64,000 nucleotides of DNA from NCBI GenBank assembly GCA_021442155.1, contig CM038215.1, positions 213,832,982 through 213,896,981 of the forward strand, read 5' to 3'. Source of the stretch: Cymbidium sinense (lineage: Eukaryota; Streptophyta; Magnoliopsida; Asparagales; Orchidaceae). The notes below the pieces were generated by a model, which did not search any database, had not been told where the DNA came from, and worked only from the letters and a program-made list of their open reading frames with translations. A program made the position numbers and the translations under genes. Shown here piece after piece: positions 1 through 12,268 of this stretch (position 1 is the stretch's first letter; every line of letters starts with the position of its first letter).

Positions 1-500
1 TCTAGAGCATAGATCGAGCTTCTTAGTATATCTACTAAATTGAGAGAGTTACAATAGATAAGAAAATATTTATTAGGGAGAAGGTTTATGGTAAGATAAG
101 CTATCACAGTTACAAAGTTAGATTGCTCATAAATAGACTCTCAAGTTTCTGAACTCGAGCAAGTTCTTTCTACACTCGTTCATGACTAGGAAGCAACCTT
201 ACATCATCTTCATGATGCACGGGATATACATAATACTATGTCTTATCAAGCTCATATTAAATCAATTTGTATTAGATAAATTCATACTAATTTCTTGTAG
301 CTAATTTTTTTCTTAACAACTATCTATTGTTGTTACATAATCCATGAAAATTTTGATTATTCACTTCTCGACTCTTTCTCCCTTTTATATTTCTAAATAT
401 AATCACTAATAAATAAAGGAAAAAGTAACAAAAGTATCATGTCTAATTAACATGACACATTCATTGAGGGATAATTTATCTACAACCAAAAAAATATAAT
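1..500. other. Unclassified AT-rich sequence
   Basis: I see no coding stretch, repeat unit or element terminus here that I can defend. All frames are closed by frequent stops. Given the neighbourhood it is probably old transposon-derived sequence, but that is inference from context only. Confidence 0.4.
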
Positions 501-1104
501 AAATACTAAATAAAAAACTAAAATCCTAAATCCAGTGCTATGGCACCGTACACCTGGCGTCTAGCCATTAGCTCCTCTTCCCCTAAGTTTAGAGAGTCTG
601 GAAAACACCAACAGCCATCTCCCTTAGTTATAACTGCTCGAGGGGAGAGTGGGAATAGTTTGGAGAGCATGAGCTATTGGGAACCGATTCTTATAAGAAG
701 AAAATGGCTAACCCTCCTCCTCTTCCTTCTTCTTCATCTTTTTCTCTGGCCACACTACCTTCCCTCTCTCTGCTATGAACTCTACTACAAGTTTCTCTCT
801 CCTACACATTCTTCTTCTTGTGTAATGCAAGACTTTAGGTAAAACTTCAAATGAAATTCTACTTTTACATGATTCCTCGCTCTATAGAAAAATCATGAAG
901 AATTCCACCACTAATCTTGGATCCGATGTGAAATGAAGAATCTCTCTGTGTTGATCTTTAGTTCGAGACAAGAACATGATCGCATTAAAAATGAAATTTT
1001 AAGCATTGCCAAGATAAAATGCTACCCAAATCATAATTAAATTGCACTTTAGTTCACTAAAATATAAATCTAAAAATTCAAAACCTCCATCATCGAACTT
1101 GGTT

Positions 1105-1792
1105 CTAGGGTGAGGTGAAAAAACCCTCCCTCCATCGATCTTGGATTTGGAATGGGGATAATGCGAGCAGTGTTATCGTAGGTAAGAGGCTCTCAACCTT
1201 GCTTGTTGATAACCTTCTCCATGCTCCCACCAAGATTGTGGAAGCTCCTCTCCTAGATGAGATGCTTGTTGATGAACGCTTGTGGTACCTTGCCTTAACA
1301 TCCACATTATTGAATCTATCAGTGTCACTATAGAACACCCTCTTCTTTCCCTTCTGGCTGGTCTTGATTGACATGTTTACTAATCTAGGGCTAAGGAAAA
1401 GCTAAGATGCAAGGACGCTAGAGAAAATAAGGGCTTTATAATGAAAAGTTTAGCAGCCTAGGGTTTTGATTTATAAACTAGACCCAGTGCCTCAGCGCTG
1501 CCTTGATAACATTGAGGCACTAGCCTCTCAGTTTCTATGATCTAGGACTAATATCGAAGCGTTCCACATGTAGCTCCTAGGCACCAGTCAGCCAGTCAAG
1601 ACGGTTATTGTGTCCATCAAAAAGAGAACTTATTAATATTTATTATAATTAATTTTGTAATTGATTGGATCTGATAAGCATGTTAAGACATTGATTAAGT
1701 GCCATGGGGTGAAATCTGTGTCCAATCGAGTCATCCTATTCTGTTACACTTCAGGTTGACCCTAGCATAAGGGGGTCATCTGGGGTGTGACA
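1105..1792 (-). mobile_element. Possible LTR-retrotransposon 5' end with gag-like short frame
   Basis: On the minus strand a sequence starting TGTCACACCCCAGATGACC begins at 1792. It resembles the TGTxACACCCC start of many plant gypsy LTRs. Downstream on the same strand an 89-codon frame starts at 1374 (MSIKTSQKGKKRVFYSD...). It is basic at its N-terminus and then has an F...RF...RYH pattern that reminds me of gag-like proteins of plant gypsy elements. I see no primer-binding site between them, no opposite LTR and no pol. The frame could be chance coding in an LTR. The overlapping plus-strand frames at 540-842 and 1115-1333 have no recognisable features. Confidence 0.2.
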
Positions 1793-2189
1793 CATGGTGC
1801 TCTAACACAGGGTCATGGTGCTAGTCAAAAGTTCTATCCTTTTTTGTTAAAAGAATTCGCCAACCTGCCAGGCTTTGACTAGCAATTTGAATGGCTTCGT
1901 GTTGCTACTTTGGTAGTGCTTTGATTCTAATCAAATAGTCAACATATTTTTTTTGTTACTCTTCATGGCACCTCAATACTATGGCACTGGGTTTACAACG
2001 CTGAAGCACTGCTCTCTCTAGTTTTGAGACTTATATTTCTACCTGACGGCGCTGAGGTGTTATCTCACCTGCGTTGAGGTGCTAAGATTTAGACAACAAA
2101 ACACCAACTTCTCAGCACCATGGCGGTAAATCTGTATTGTTGTAGTGTTATCTATACAACACCAAGGCATTGTACCCAAGAAATAAAAG
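1793..2189. other. Unclassified spacer
   Basis: No gene seen. The stretch carries short words such as 'ggcac' and 'gctgagg' several times, like those in 1480-1580 and in the chromovirus LTRs at 34200 and 45340. The resemblance is too short to call homology. Confidence 0.3.
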
Positions 2190-2965
2190 AAATAAATTTT
2201 TTCAAATTAAACACCTTTCTGTTCACCATATGAACACCCTTATACACCATAAGGGCATTCCCGAGGGATGTAAGCCCAATCTATACATTCACCATGTGAA
2301 TTTCTAAATCCAAATGGCATTCCAAAGGGATGTAAGTCCAATCTATTTGTTTATCATGCAAACATTGTACTGGAATTCCTATGGGATATAAGCCCAACCT
2401 ATATATTTGTCATGCGAACCTCTATACCATAATGGCCTTCCAAAATAAGTATGTCCAATCTATATGTTTTCCATGGATGTAAGCCCATTCATCTGTTCGC
2501 TATACGAACCCTAATTTAAATGGCATTCTAAAGGGATGTGAGTCCAATCTTTCCATTTACTATGAAAACACATAAATCTACTAGCATTCCCAAGGGATGT
2601 AAGCCAAATCTATATGTTCATCATGTGAACTTTTAAACCATAACTAGCATTCCCATAGGATGTAAGCCAAAACTATATGTTCACCAACTAAACTTTTAAA
2701 CCATAACTAGCATTCCAAAAGGATGTAAGCCCAATCTATATGTTTATAATGTGAACTTTTAAACCATAACAACATCTTAAAGGGATGTAAGCCCAATCTA
2801 TATGTTCGTCATGCAAACTTCTAAAATATAATTGGCATTCCAAATAGATATAAGTCTAGTCTTATGTTCTCCATGCGAACTTCCCTACAATTTTTGGCAT
2901 TCCAAAGAGATATAAGTCCAATCTAACAGCTTTCAAATAGATGTAATTCCACCCTATATTTGTAA
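2190..2965 (+). repeat. Diverged minisatellite, about 62-bp unit, 12-13 copies
   Basis: The core word gatgtaagcccaatctat, followed by a variant of 'tgttcaccatgtgaac' and 'ggcattcc', recurs through the block. Core starts fall near 2267, 2329, 2385, 2446, 2475, 2534, 2596, 2659, 2722, 2783, 2847 and 2908. The usual spacing is 61-64 bp, with one short unit near 2475. Copies differ from one another by roughly 10-30 percent, so the array is old. It sits upstream of an Athila-like primer-binding site and may lie inside that element's LTR, but no LTR boundary can be fixed. Confidence 0.85.
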
Positions 2966-3770
2966 TGTAAGCATAATCTAAACCAACCTGCACCATAACA
3001 CCTACATTAAAACTTTGGTCTACTCGGGATATCTAAGACTAACTAATCAATGGCTAATCAGACTCGCTAGATATTATAGCTAATAGCCCTATAATGTTGG
3101 TATATTATAATAACGATAGTTTCAGGATGGAACCATGGCATCTTGTTTGAGACTACCCTTCTATTTCTCTTAGACAATCATCCACGTTACACCAATAGAC
3201 ACCAATTCATATTAGAGAGATATGTCTATTGCCAACCTTAATCAAGCGTACTCTCTTACTATGGTAAGAGGGATAATTAACTATGAATGCTTACATTCAT
3301 AGGAAGTAGAACCCAAATATAAATAAACCCTAATATAATGTTAGGGGAAATATGGTTGAATATATATATATCAATCTATCTCATGAAGAATGAGCTACGC
3401 GAACATCTTAAAAGGATGGCGCAAAGGTTTGCCAAGGCATTTTTCCTGAGCAATCAATTAGGTTTTCTAGTTACAAAAAAATACTAGAAAATAATTTTGT
3501 TCTAGATTGACAAAAATTATATTATTAAACTTTTACCAAAAGTTTAAATAAGTAGTTTAGGTTATCCATTTATTCGAAGTATTCTCTCCATTATTAATCA
3601 AGAATCAAAATTTTAGTAAAGGTTCCATAAAATATGTAGGTATAAGTTGATATAAGATTTGTACTTATTAAAAATTTCAAACAGATCTTCAAGGGAATAA
3701 TATTCAATCCGCTTCTACATTACATGTCGTCATGTGCACTTGTGCACACCATTTAACCAAGTTATATTTT
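2966..3770 (+). other. Probable LTR/leader sequence upstream of a decayed Athila-like primer-binding site
   Basis: There is no coding capacity. The stretch ends at a primer-binding-site-like sequence at 3771, so by position it should hold the end of a 5' LTR. I cannot identify the TG or CA terminus, and no second LTR copy is visible in the window. Confidence 0.3.
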
Positions 3771-3788
3771 TGGAATCATTGTCGACGA
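3771..3788 (+). promoter_or_regulatory. Decayed tRNA-Asp-type primer-binding site (Athila-like)
   Basis: The sequence tggaatcattgtcgacgat aligns without gaps to the Athila-type site TGGCGCCGTTGCCGGGGAT at about 12 of 19 positions. Most differences are C-to-T or G-to-A, as expected from decay of methylated cytosines. A gag relic of the same lineage starts about 450 bp downstream, which supports the call. The match alone would be weak. Confidence 0.5.
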
Positions 3789-4239
3789 TCTAAGTATGTT
3801 TTGAATAAGTTAATATTAATCACATTAACTTATTTTTAATTCAACTTGTTATTTATGATATCCTTTTATTTGATCTTAGTGAATTATTTAGTTATTATAT
3901 TGTGTTATTCCTTAATTTATTAATTATATTATTATTAATTTTAGTGTTTGATATTTGATTATTGATTTTGTAGTTATTGCTTATGATTCTATTTAGTAGT
4001 TCATATTTAATATTCTCAGTTAGATTCTATTGTGATGTATACATTATGAAGTTGACTTAGATCTTACACTATTTAGTACTAAAGTAAAAAGAAAATCTCA
4101 TAAAAATAACAATGAAAAAAGAATTCAAAGTTACAAACTAGTTAATCAACCTCAAGTGGGGCAACCTAAACCTCCTATGGACTATGCCACAACTTTTGTA
4201 AATAGAATCCATCAATGTAAAAATTATCTAAATATTTAT
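3789..4239 (+). other. Leader of Athila-like element
   Basis: AT-rich, stop-rich sequence between the decayed primer-binding site and the first recognisable gag residues. No open frame or other feature stands out. Confidence 0.4.
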
Positions 4240-5190
4240 CCAATACTTTTAAATTGAAACCATACATAATTCAAATGGTCTAAACTTATTAGTTTACTCA
4301 CTAATAGATGAGCCCAACTTGTATATCACTAGCTTCTTATAGATATGTGCATCGATTATGTACAATGGAGTGTTTAATGATGCCATATGACTTAGGTTGG
4401 TTTCATTCACTTGAAGAGAAAAAGAAAATTGTGGTTGAATTCTTTACCTCTAGTCCTAATCAAAAGTTTGAATGATTTAGCTCTAAAGATTCATATTTTC
4501 CCTCATCAAAAACGGCCAAACTTAAAAATAACATAACTTTCTTTACTCAATAAGATAATGATTTAAGCAATGAAGTTTGAAAGAGATTCAAGGATATATT
4601 AAGAAAGTGTCCTCACTATGCTCAACCTAATTAGTTAATTATTAAAACATTTTATAATGGACTGGTAGGTTCTCTAAGATCAATAGTGGATGTTTCAGCT
4701 AGTGATTCATTGATGTCAAAATTTTTTGGTAAGCAATATACACATATAGAAAAAATGGTTGCTAATAAATTCCAAGGGCCAGTTAAATGACTAATTCTTA
4801 TAAAGGTAACTAGTATTCATGAAACTAATATATTTTCCATTTTAACTTCACAAATAGTAGCAATTTTAAAAAATTAGATAATTAAGGAATGAATTAAGAT
4901 GAGTTAAGATTACTCGTGAGTTAAGATGAGAGTGTAATTACTCAGTCAGGTGAACTTTGTCTTTTAAATGTGGAGTCATTGAATTTATTAACTAATATGC
5001 AAAATGACATATATTCAAATACATATAATCCAAGTTGGCTAAATCATTCTAATTATAGATGGAATAATAATCAAACATTGGGAATATTAATTGAAATAGT
5101 AACCAATAAAACCTAATAAGAAATTAGAATAACCAATATTATAAGTTTTTAAATCTTACACCTAGTTATCTGCTAGGGTTCTATTCAAGC
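4240..5190 (+). pseudogene. Athila-like Ty3/gypsy gag, decayed
   Basis: Gag is the capsid and nucleocapsid protein that packages retrotransposon RNA in the cytoplasm. Conceptual reading gives family-typical blocks in order. LKPYIIQMV lies near 4250, and a hydrophobic YNGVFND-like block lies near 4360. FPSSKTAKLKNNITFFTQ is near 4500. RFKDILRKCPHY, then TFYNGLVGSLRS, lie at about 4585-4680, and NDIYSNTYNPSW is near 5005-5040. These match the capsid and the Asn/Tyr-rich tail of Athila gag. Several in-frame stops and at least one frame change interrupt the reading, so it cannot be translated. No Athila pol follows; the sequence turns into an unassigned stretch and then LTR E1. The Athila assignment is from recognised motifs, not a search. 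Confidence 0.75.
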
Positions 5191-5484
5191 TATAAATATT
5201 AAGAGACCAAAATATTGTTGGAAGACTTGATGATGAAGATGGTTCTCAATTCTTAGCTATAGAAGCTATTTTGTTAATATTTCATGTTTGCTTAACTATT
5301 TGTTTTTTTTTTTACTTTGTTACATGTTCCATTTCATTTTTCTTGTAATTTTTTTAAATTTTAATTGCAACATTTTCTATATTACTTACCTAAATCATTG
5401 CTTAAAGAAGTTGAAAGGTCACTATGCACCTTCATCTTTAAATGCTATCAATATAGGCTAGTCTTCATAAAAAAAAGGGAAAAT
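5191..5484 (+). other. Internal remnant ending in a polypurine tract
   Basis: There is no coding signal. The last bases, aaaaaaaagggaaaat (about 5469-5484), form a purine run directly before the TGTTGACT start of LTR E1. That is where a plus-strand priming polypurine tract belongs in an LTR retrotransposon. It suggests E1 was once a 3' LTR, or that this is a chance purine run. Confidence 0.4.
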
Positions 5485-8180
5485 TGTTGACTCCATGAGT
5501 TCTAGTACTTATACAATTGATTTTCATGATAACAAACATATATTGGATGAAACTAATATTTTATTTTAAGTGTTTCAAGAAGAAAACCATACTCAGTGTG
5601 TTCAGTCAGATTTGGAAAGTCATGATAACCTAGACTGGGGAAATTTAGGATTCTTCTTGGGTTTTTCAATAATAAGACTATTAAGAGCTCAATAATATGA
5701 ATATAATGGCTTAAACATTTCCATATCATTTATCTAAATTTTTCATATTTTTCTATATTTTAAATTGCATCATTTTTTGAATTATCCATTTTAGGTAATT
5801 TAAATACTTGCATGATATTAAGCCTTTTCCATTATGTTTTAAAGTGAGATAAATTTATTTCATACTTTATTAATTTATTTTCATGCTTGATCTTACAAAT
5901 TATCCACTTAATTTTGCATGAGAATTAAATTATTTTTGCATTATTCGAATACTTATTTTCTCTCTTCTTTCAATAATCTCTTCCTAACTTTATTTTCACT
6001 AAATTTTTTTATCGATTTTGGCATGAGAAATGTTATGGGATTTATTAATAGTATTGTCATATTATTTTTCTTTAATTATAGAATTTTCAAATTCACATTT
6101 GTTTGCCAATTGAATTTAAATAGTTTTGAATTTTAAATTGTTTCCAAATGAGTTTTATTCATTTATGGCATGGTGTGGAAAACCCATAATGTATTTTATA
6201 TTATCTTATTTAAAATTTATTAACTTAATCTAAGTTTATTTAAATTCAAATACATTTGGATTTTAAATTAAATGCTTTTTCCAATTTTGATTTTCCAATT
6301 CAAGAAATATATAGCGAGCCCCTTATTATTTATTTTTGACTGAATAAATATATGAATTTTTTTTAAAAGCTTCTTAAATTGATTTATGATTATTTACATA
6401 TGATTGGTTGCATTAAATTAAGCTTCATTTATGTTTGGAATTGATTTAGTGAAATCTTTATATATTATCTTGGAATTATTTTATTAGGTTTTTTTGAATA
6501 TTACCTTTCTCATTCACTTTAATTTAGTTAATTTAATATATCAAATTGTTTTTATTAATTTGGGTTAAATATATCCTTATAAATTGTTTGGCTAGCCTAT
6601 GCAATAAACCAAATCAAATTTAATTTATTTTTAAATTATTTTAGTTATTTCCTTGCTTAATTATTTCTCTGATGAAATTAACACTTTTATGCTAATTGTA
6701 TTAATCTTTCCCTCTTCTTTGATTTGGCCAACCACCTTATTGCTTAAATCAATTTGAGGCTAAGCTTTTTATCTTGTGATTTTTCTATTTGAATTCAAAT
6801 TACTTACTTTAATTATATTCCCTCCCATTGAGCATGTATTGGCCAAAATCATCATGAGGATTAATTACCTTGACATTTTTTTAATTAACCTAAGAAATCT
6901 CTCCCTTTCTTTTCTCTCTTGATTGACTGAAACTATGTAATTAAAATTTGAATTTATTTCAAATTATTTTCACATGCAATTTTTTTCAAAATCAAATTCC
7001 TTATGTAAATTTGCCTCCTATTTTCTTTCCCTCCTATTTCGTTCATGCTTCGACCTAACATTCATCTATATAATAATGTTAAATCTGATCTAATATTCTT
7101 TTTTCTTCTCTCCAACTAGGACAACCACTATTAATCAAACACTTGGAGAATTTTTTTGATTTCAAGTTCTAAAGCATCCCTTCTCTCCTTTGAGTTCACC
7201 TTGGCTCAGACTTACATTGAATATTGCTTGAAGTGAATGTGCTTGAGATCATCTCATTCCATTTCTTCTTCAACATCACTCAAGTGGATATTTATTTCAA
7301 CCCTTTCAAGCTTCTTTTAAGTCATTGAAAGATCAAAATCAAGTCATCAATTTCATTGATCATATATTAAGGACTTTAGTAAGAATTTCTATTTCATTTC
7401 AATATTTTGATTTGGTAATTTGATTATCTTATTTTGGACGAAATAGATTTATGTGTTTTGAAGTCGGTGATCTTTTAAAATCATTTTTAATTCATATTCA
7501 AGTATCTGAAAAATATTTTCATTTTGATTTGATATTTTCTCCTTAAGCTTTTTTTTTTTATTGTTCTTTGCTTTCTACTTTGTGAAAGCATTTTCAAAAG
7601 GCTCTTTTAACATCTTTGTCCTTTCATCTTATGCATGCTTTCATTAAATCATTTTAAAGTTGAATTGTTGTTTGCATCTTTTGAAAATCTTTAAGCATAT
7701 AACATAAATATTGAGCTCTCTTCTCTTTCTTTGGCTTTACATTATGTTGTATTAGGTATTAGGTTGAGGGCAAAATCATTTTAAAATTGAAAGTTAGATA
7801 TACAAATTGTATTTTTATTTTTATTGTTCTTATTGTAAAGTGTTGAGGTTGTACTTACCCATTGTAGGAAAGTATGAAGTTGAGGTTGTACTTGCCCGGT
7901 GTATAAAAGTATGGAAGTTTGAGTGTAATCTATTTTTGATTAATGAATTCCTAGCTAGTGTGGCTAGGCATAGACAAAAGCCAATATTTAGATTTGGCAA
8001 AACTATGTAAAAATATTTATGCTTCCTATCTTTTTATTTTCTGCTATTTCCTTTACTTGCTTGGTTGCTTGCTCTCTTTATAATATAATTTATTCACCTT
8101 TTCAACTAGATTTTCTGCAAAGTTTGAATTTAATTTTAAATTAAAATACTTTGGTTATCTAATTCACACCCACAAACCCC
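5485..8180 (+). mobile_element. LTR of Tat-like gypsy family 'E', copy E1
   Basis: The block begins TGTTGACT. It shares an ordered series of blocks with copies at 10733, 19860 and (reverse) 45975. These are 'attatccattttgg', 'gcatga-ataaa', 'ggctagcc', a rise of 'cttcaagcttctttta' near 7300, and then a minisatellite of 'ggttgtactt' units at 7847-7920. The end is placed near 8180 by similarity to the 'aattcaccccctct' end of E3 and is uncertain by tens of bases. Divergence from the other copies is high, so E1 is older or from a subfamily. The frames at 5918-6136 and 7807-8010 inside it are chance. Confidence 0.6.
7847..7925 (+). repeat. LTR-internal minisatellite, about 35-37 bp unit
   Basis: Units beginning ggttgtact start at 7847 and 7884, with a weaker third near 7918. 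Each is followed by 'gtaggaaagtatg' or a variant. The same unit, with a different copy number, lies near the 3' end of LTR E3 (23418-23560) and of E4 in reverse (46245-46372), so it is a feature of this LTR family. Confidence 0.7.
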
Positions 8181-8199
8181 AAATCATGCATGTGTAGCT

Positions 8200-9420
8200 T
8201 CTTTACAAACTCAACTCACATCATCAACTCTATTGTAGAGCTCAAAGGAGGGAGAGACCCTATTATTATACTTAGGAGTTGGAGATGACTTGGTCAGTTC
8301 TTTTCTTATCTGGGAAGAAAGTGGAAAGTAGTATCTCATATACTATGTTAGCAAATATTTGTGAGGTGCTGAGTTAAATTACCCACTCATGTAAGAACTC
8401 GCACTAGCACTTATTATTTTGACTCGATGTCTATAATCTATGTCCAAGTAAATTCAATCCAAATTGTCATAGATAACCCACTCAAAATTGTACTAATTAA
8501 ATCAAATAATTATGGGATATTATTGTAATGGATGATAGAATTAAACAAGTTTGATATATCTTACTCACCTAGAATGGCGATCAAAGCTCAGGAACTTGTA
8601 AAAATTTTCATTAATTTTAGTAGTTCACATGACATCCTCATCAACCCCTAACCTTTATGGAAACTATACGTAGGTGGCTCATCAAGAAAGTTAACCATGG
8701 GCACTGACATTGTGTTAAGAAGCCTAGTAAGAGTCACATAATGCAGTCAGTCAAATTTACTGAGAAGGGATAAATATATTTCTATGAATCCTAGAAAATC
8801 AAGTTAAAATTCACTTTAGTGCATCACCCGTAGGAACAGCCAAGCAAAGGTTGTCAACAAGAAAATTCTAAACCTACTCAAGAAGAAGGTGGAGGGCGCC
8901 AAAGCTATGTTGGTAGAGACACTACCCACCATACTCAAGGCCCTTAGAGCTATTCTCCCCAACAAAATAGGGCATTCTACATTCACACTATCATATGAAA
9001 TAGAAGCCATCTTATCAATTAAGTATGAGCTCCATAATTAGAGGTGAGTGGAAAAAGATAAATTTTGAATCCATGGAAGGCACGCTCAACACGCTCAAAT
9101 AGTTGAAAATTAAGGAGTCATTAAGTTAAAAGAAAATAAAGAAAATAATGGAGAGGTACTACAATCACATTCTAAAAGAAAAACACTTCAAGAACAGTGA
9201 CCTAGTACTGAAAAAAGTGGATGCCATGGCTCAAGAAAAATGCCTTAGGAAATCTCGCCCATAATTAAGATGGACCATTCATAATCATAGAGCAAGTTGA
9301 TCCTAGCACATACCGACTACAGTCCTATTCAGGAAAAAACATATCAAAGAATGTGGAATGCAAGGGATTTGAAGAAGTTTTGCCCATAATAAGAAGTTTC
9401 CCAACTTTTACTCACTTATT
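8200..9420 (+). pseudogene. Tat-lineage Ty3/gypsy pol: RNase H and integrase remains
   Basis: This is the 3' half of a gypsy polyprotein. From 8240, ETLLLYLGVGDDLVSSFLIW and YLIYYVSK match the RT/RNase H connection of Tat-lineage elements. FDISYSPRMAIKAQEL (about 8545-8600) is the RNase H end. LWKLYVGGSS (8655-8690) matches the additional Tat-type RNase H start, where the usual D of YVDGS is G. NSQAKVVNKKIL through ELHN (8835-9040) is the end of the integrase core; the catalytic E of GQAEV is K (codon 8847-8849). RYYNHILKEKHF, DLVLKKVDAM, and QVDPSTYRL with SGKNISKN (9150-9360) are the C-terminal domain. Most of the integrase core, plus RT, protease and gag, are missing. Stops and frameshifts make it non-functional. 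The minus-strand frame at 8816-9010 is a shadow. Confidence 0.8.
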
Positions 9421-9802
9421 ATGTCTTATATATTATGTATCTTTCTATTTTGGATAATAAAGTTCTTAATATTTTACTTCTAGTTAAGCTAATACACATA
9501 ATAATAGTGATTATCAAAGAAACATACTCGATAGTTGAGTGGCGACTCACACCCTAAAAAAAGATAAAGACTACACTTGGGGAGTACATGACAACTTAGG
9601 ATCTTGGCATGCCATTTTTTGGCCCAATGAAAAGGTCCCACTCGATGAGCTAAAAAGGCCCAAGTAGGGGATCTGAACAATTAGTGCACCATTCTTGACC
9701 CAATAAAATTGAAATCAGATAAGAAAATTTTGTGTTGAAATCACCATATACTCACCTAAAGTTATTTTATAAAACAAAAGGGTAAGGTCAATATCTTGAG
9801 AG
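9421..9802. other. 3' untranslated region of the Tat-like element
   Basis: No coding signal. It lies between the integrase end and the 105-bp minisatellite, where Tat elements usually have long spacer or extra frames. The minus-strand frame at 9489-9680 has no recognisable motif. Confidence 0.35.
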
Positions 9803-10178
9803 GTCAACGACTATTAATTGAAAGATGAAATCCTCATAGTTGGCAATCAAAAAAGACCAACACTTTGTATAGTTGATAACTCAAGTGTATGACCAACACC
9901 CATAAAGGTCAGGGACTATTCATTAAAAGACTAACTCCTCGTACATGGCAATCAAAAAAGACCAACACTTCATGTGATTGGTAACTCAAGTGTAAGACAG
10001 ACACCTCGTGAGGTTGGCACCTATTCATTAAAAGGCCAACTCCTCATCATTCACAACCAAAGATAATAAACACTTTGTGGGGTTGGCGACTCAAAGTGTA
10101 AGACCAACACCCCAAAAGGTCAACAACTATTAACTAAAAGTCCAACTCACCATAGATGGAAATCAAAAAAGAATAAAG
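9803..10178 (+). repeat. 105-bp minisatellite, about 3.5 copies
   Basis: Units start at 9803, 9908, 10013 and 10119, giving periods of 105, 105 and 106 bp. Each unit runs through 'gtcaacgactattaattgaaag', 'ccaactcctca', 'ggcaatcaaaaaagaccaac' and 'actcaagtgtaagaccaacacc' variants. The last copy is partial. Copies are roughly 75-85 percent alike by eye. Minisatellites between integrase and 3' LTR are known in Tat/Ogre-type elements, and the position here fits. Confidence 0.85.
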
Positions 10179-10309
10179 AGGAAGAAGAGGAAAATTAACT
10201 CACCATAATCGACAAAGCAAGAATTGAACCTCATGGATTGATCATAATGAATTATGAAACTCGCCAAATTTGGTGATAATCAATGAACGATCTCTCGCAA
10301 TTGATACTT

Positions 10310-12268
10310 AAGTGTAGCCTATAATCAACATCTATAATTTTCCTAAGTCCCTAACAAAATATTCTTACAAGAACTATGAGTAAACTCCTGCTAAAAATAT
10401 CAAGTGAGTCTCAACAAAGACACAACTCTCATATTCATTCAAATAAAAATATTTGTAATTGTGAAGGTACCCGATAGAAAGAAGAAAAATTGTTGCTTTC
10501 ATTCATAAGTAAAATCATTATAAAATATGTGAGTGCAAGGTAAATAATCTTTCTCGACACATTAAAAAAACTTTGGTTGTGCTGCTCTTATCGACATCTT
10601 CATTAGATTCTGAGAGGGAAAATACATTGCATAAACATAAGAATTTGGCATCCAACTAGCCATGTCCCACCAAGATCGTAATAATGAAGTTAGCGCCATC
10701 CTTGAATTTTTTTTTGTTACAATAAGTCTTAGTGTTGACTATATACCTTATGTATTTCATCAATTGATTTGATGATAACAAATCTTGTGTAATAAGAACT
10801 AATTATTTCTTTGTAGCATAAATTATTCATATTAATCATTATGAATTTCATTCTTAATTTAGATTTATATTTATGATAAACATATAATCTTTAAGTTACT
10901 AATTGGTTTAATTCAAGTGATGCAGGAAATTCGTCAAACCGAGATTCTTCAATAAAATTTGGAAAGCTAAAGCTATTGGACTTGAACTGGTTGGGAATTT
11001 TCTAAGACTTACAATACTAAGGTAAATAAGAGCTCAAATAAAATAAAGTTAATGGTTTAATCATTTTAAAATATTTTATTTAAATTTATCCATATTTTCT
11101 ACATTTAAAATTGCATTGTTCTTTAACTATTTCTTGAATTATCCATTTTGGATAACATAAATTACTTGCATTAATTTAATTATCATTTAGTGTGGTTTCA
11201 AGTAAAATGAATTTATTTCATAATTCATTTAATTATTTTCATGCTTAATTACATTAATTATTCATTTATTTTTGCAAGAAATAAAATTATTCAAGAATTA
11301 TCCTAATTATTCTTTTTCTCTCTCCTATCCTTTTATTTTCTCTCTTATATCATCTTTAATATTTTGGTAATATTTTGGCTGATGTTTTTAAAGATTTTTC
11401 AATGATAAATCATGGAAGATTTATTCAAATTATTTCCATAAAGTTTCCGTCATTTATTCAAAATTTAAAAGTCCATTAATTTAAATTTTGAATTTTAGTT
11501 GTTTTGAAACCAAATTGAATATTCATTGCCATATTAAAGTAAAATTGGATTTATTCATCTATGGAATGATTTGGCCGACCCTATCATGATTTATTTCAGC
11601 TAATTGGAATTCAATTGAATTAAATTAAGTCAATTCAAGTTTAAATTTAAATGAGCCATGTATTTATACACTTTCCTAATTTATATATTTATTTCAAGAA
11701 ATACCATGGCTAGCCCATATTTTCTTTATTTTAATTAATTTTAATGCTATTTAAATAATTTTAAACCATTTAATCTCTTTTGATTGAATTTAAATTGATT
11801 TTCATTTCTTTGGGTTTATTCTATACTTGAAAAGTCTTGGACAAATTTATGTTGGATTTATTTTATTTGATCGTTAAATTTGAATATTGCACTTATTTAT
11901 TTCCAAATTCAATATTCACTTTATGGAATGATTATGGCCTACCCCCATATGTTTAATTTAAGTTATTCTAATTTTATTTGAATTAATTATTTGTAGATTA
12001 AATTTAAATCCAAGGAGCCATGTATTATTGCATTTTCTAATAATTAAATCTTTATTTTTGGAAGTTCTTTAGCTAGCCCCTTCTTTATGTCATTTAATTT
12101 ATTTATTTTATTTTAAAATTTGAATATATTTCTTATTAATCTCCTTTGATTATTAATTAACTAGTTAGCATTTATTAAAAATTAATTCATGCATGGAAAG
12201 CTTTGATCGACCCTTGCATTATGGCTAAATTAAATTATTTTCAAATTTAATATCTTCATTAATTTGAC
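10310..12268 (+). repeat. Direct duplication, left copy (R1)
   Basis: The block from 'aagtgta' at 10310 to about 12268 matches 19437-21420 collinearly and closely, by eye over 85 percent. It includes about 420 bp of element 3' sequence and then the first about 1.5 kb of LTR E. Homology starts abruptly at 10310/19437, and the left copy stops at 12268 where Ogre-like leader sequence begins. This is either a segmental duplication or two copies of the same Tat family broken by LTR A. Confidence 0.8.
10733..12268 (+). mobile_element. LTR of family 'E', copy E2 (3'-truncated)
   Basis: The block starts TGTTGACTATATACC and follows E3 closely. It lacks the second half of the LTR, including the 'ggttgtact' minisatellite. 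It ends within 'catcttcattaattt', where the Ogre-like internal sequence takes over. By position it is the 3' LTR of the Tat element whose integrase lies at 8.8-9.4 kb. Confidence 0.7.

Noticed and set aside
540..842. 100-codon plus-strand frame
   Set aside because: Low-complexity L/S/P-rich second half, no recognisable domain or splice context; the neighbourhood is transposon-derived.
8816..9010. 64-codon minus-strand frame
   Set aside because: Shadow of the Tat-like integrase read on the plus strand.
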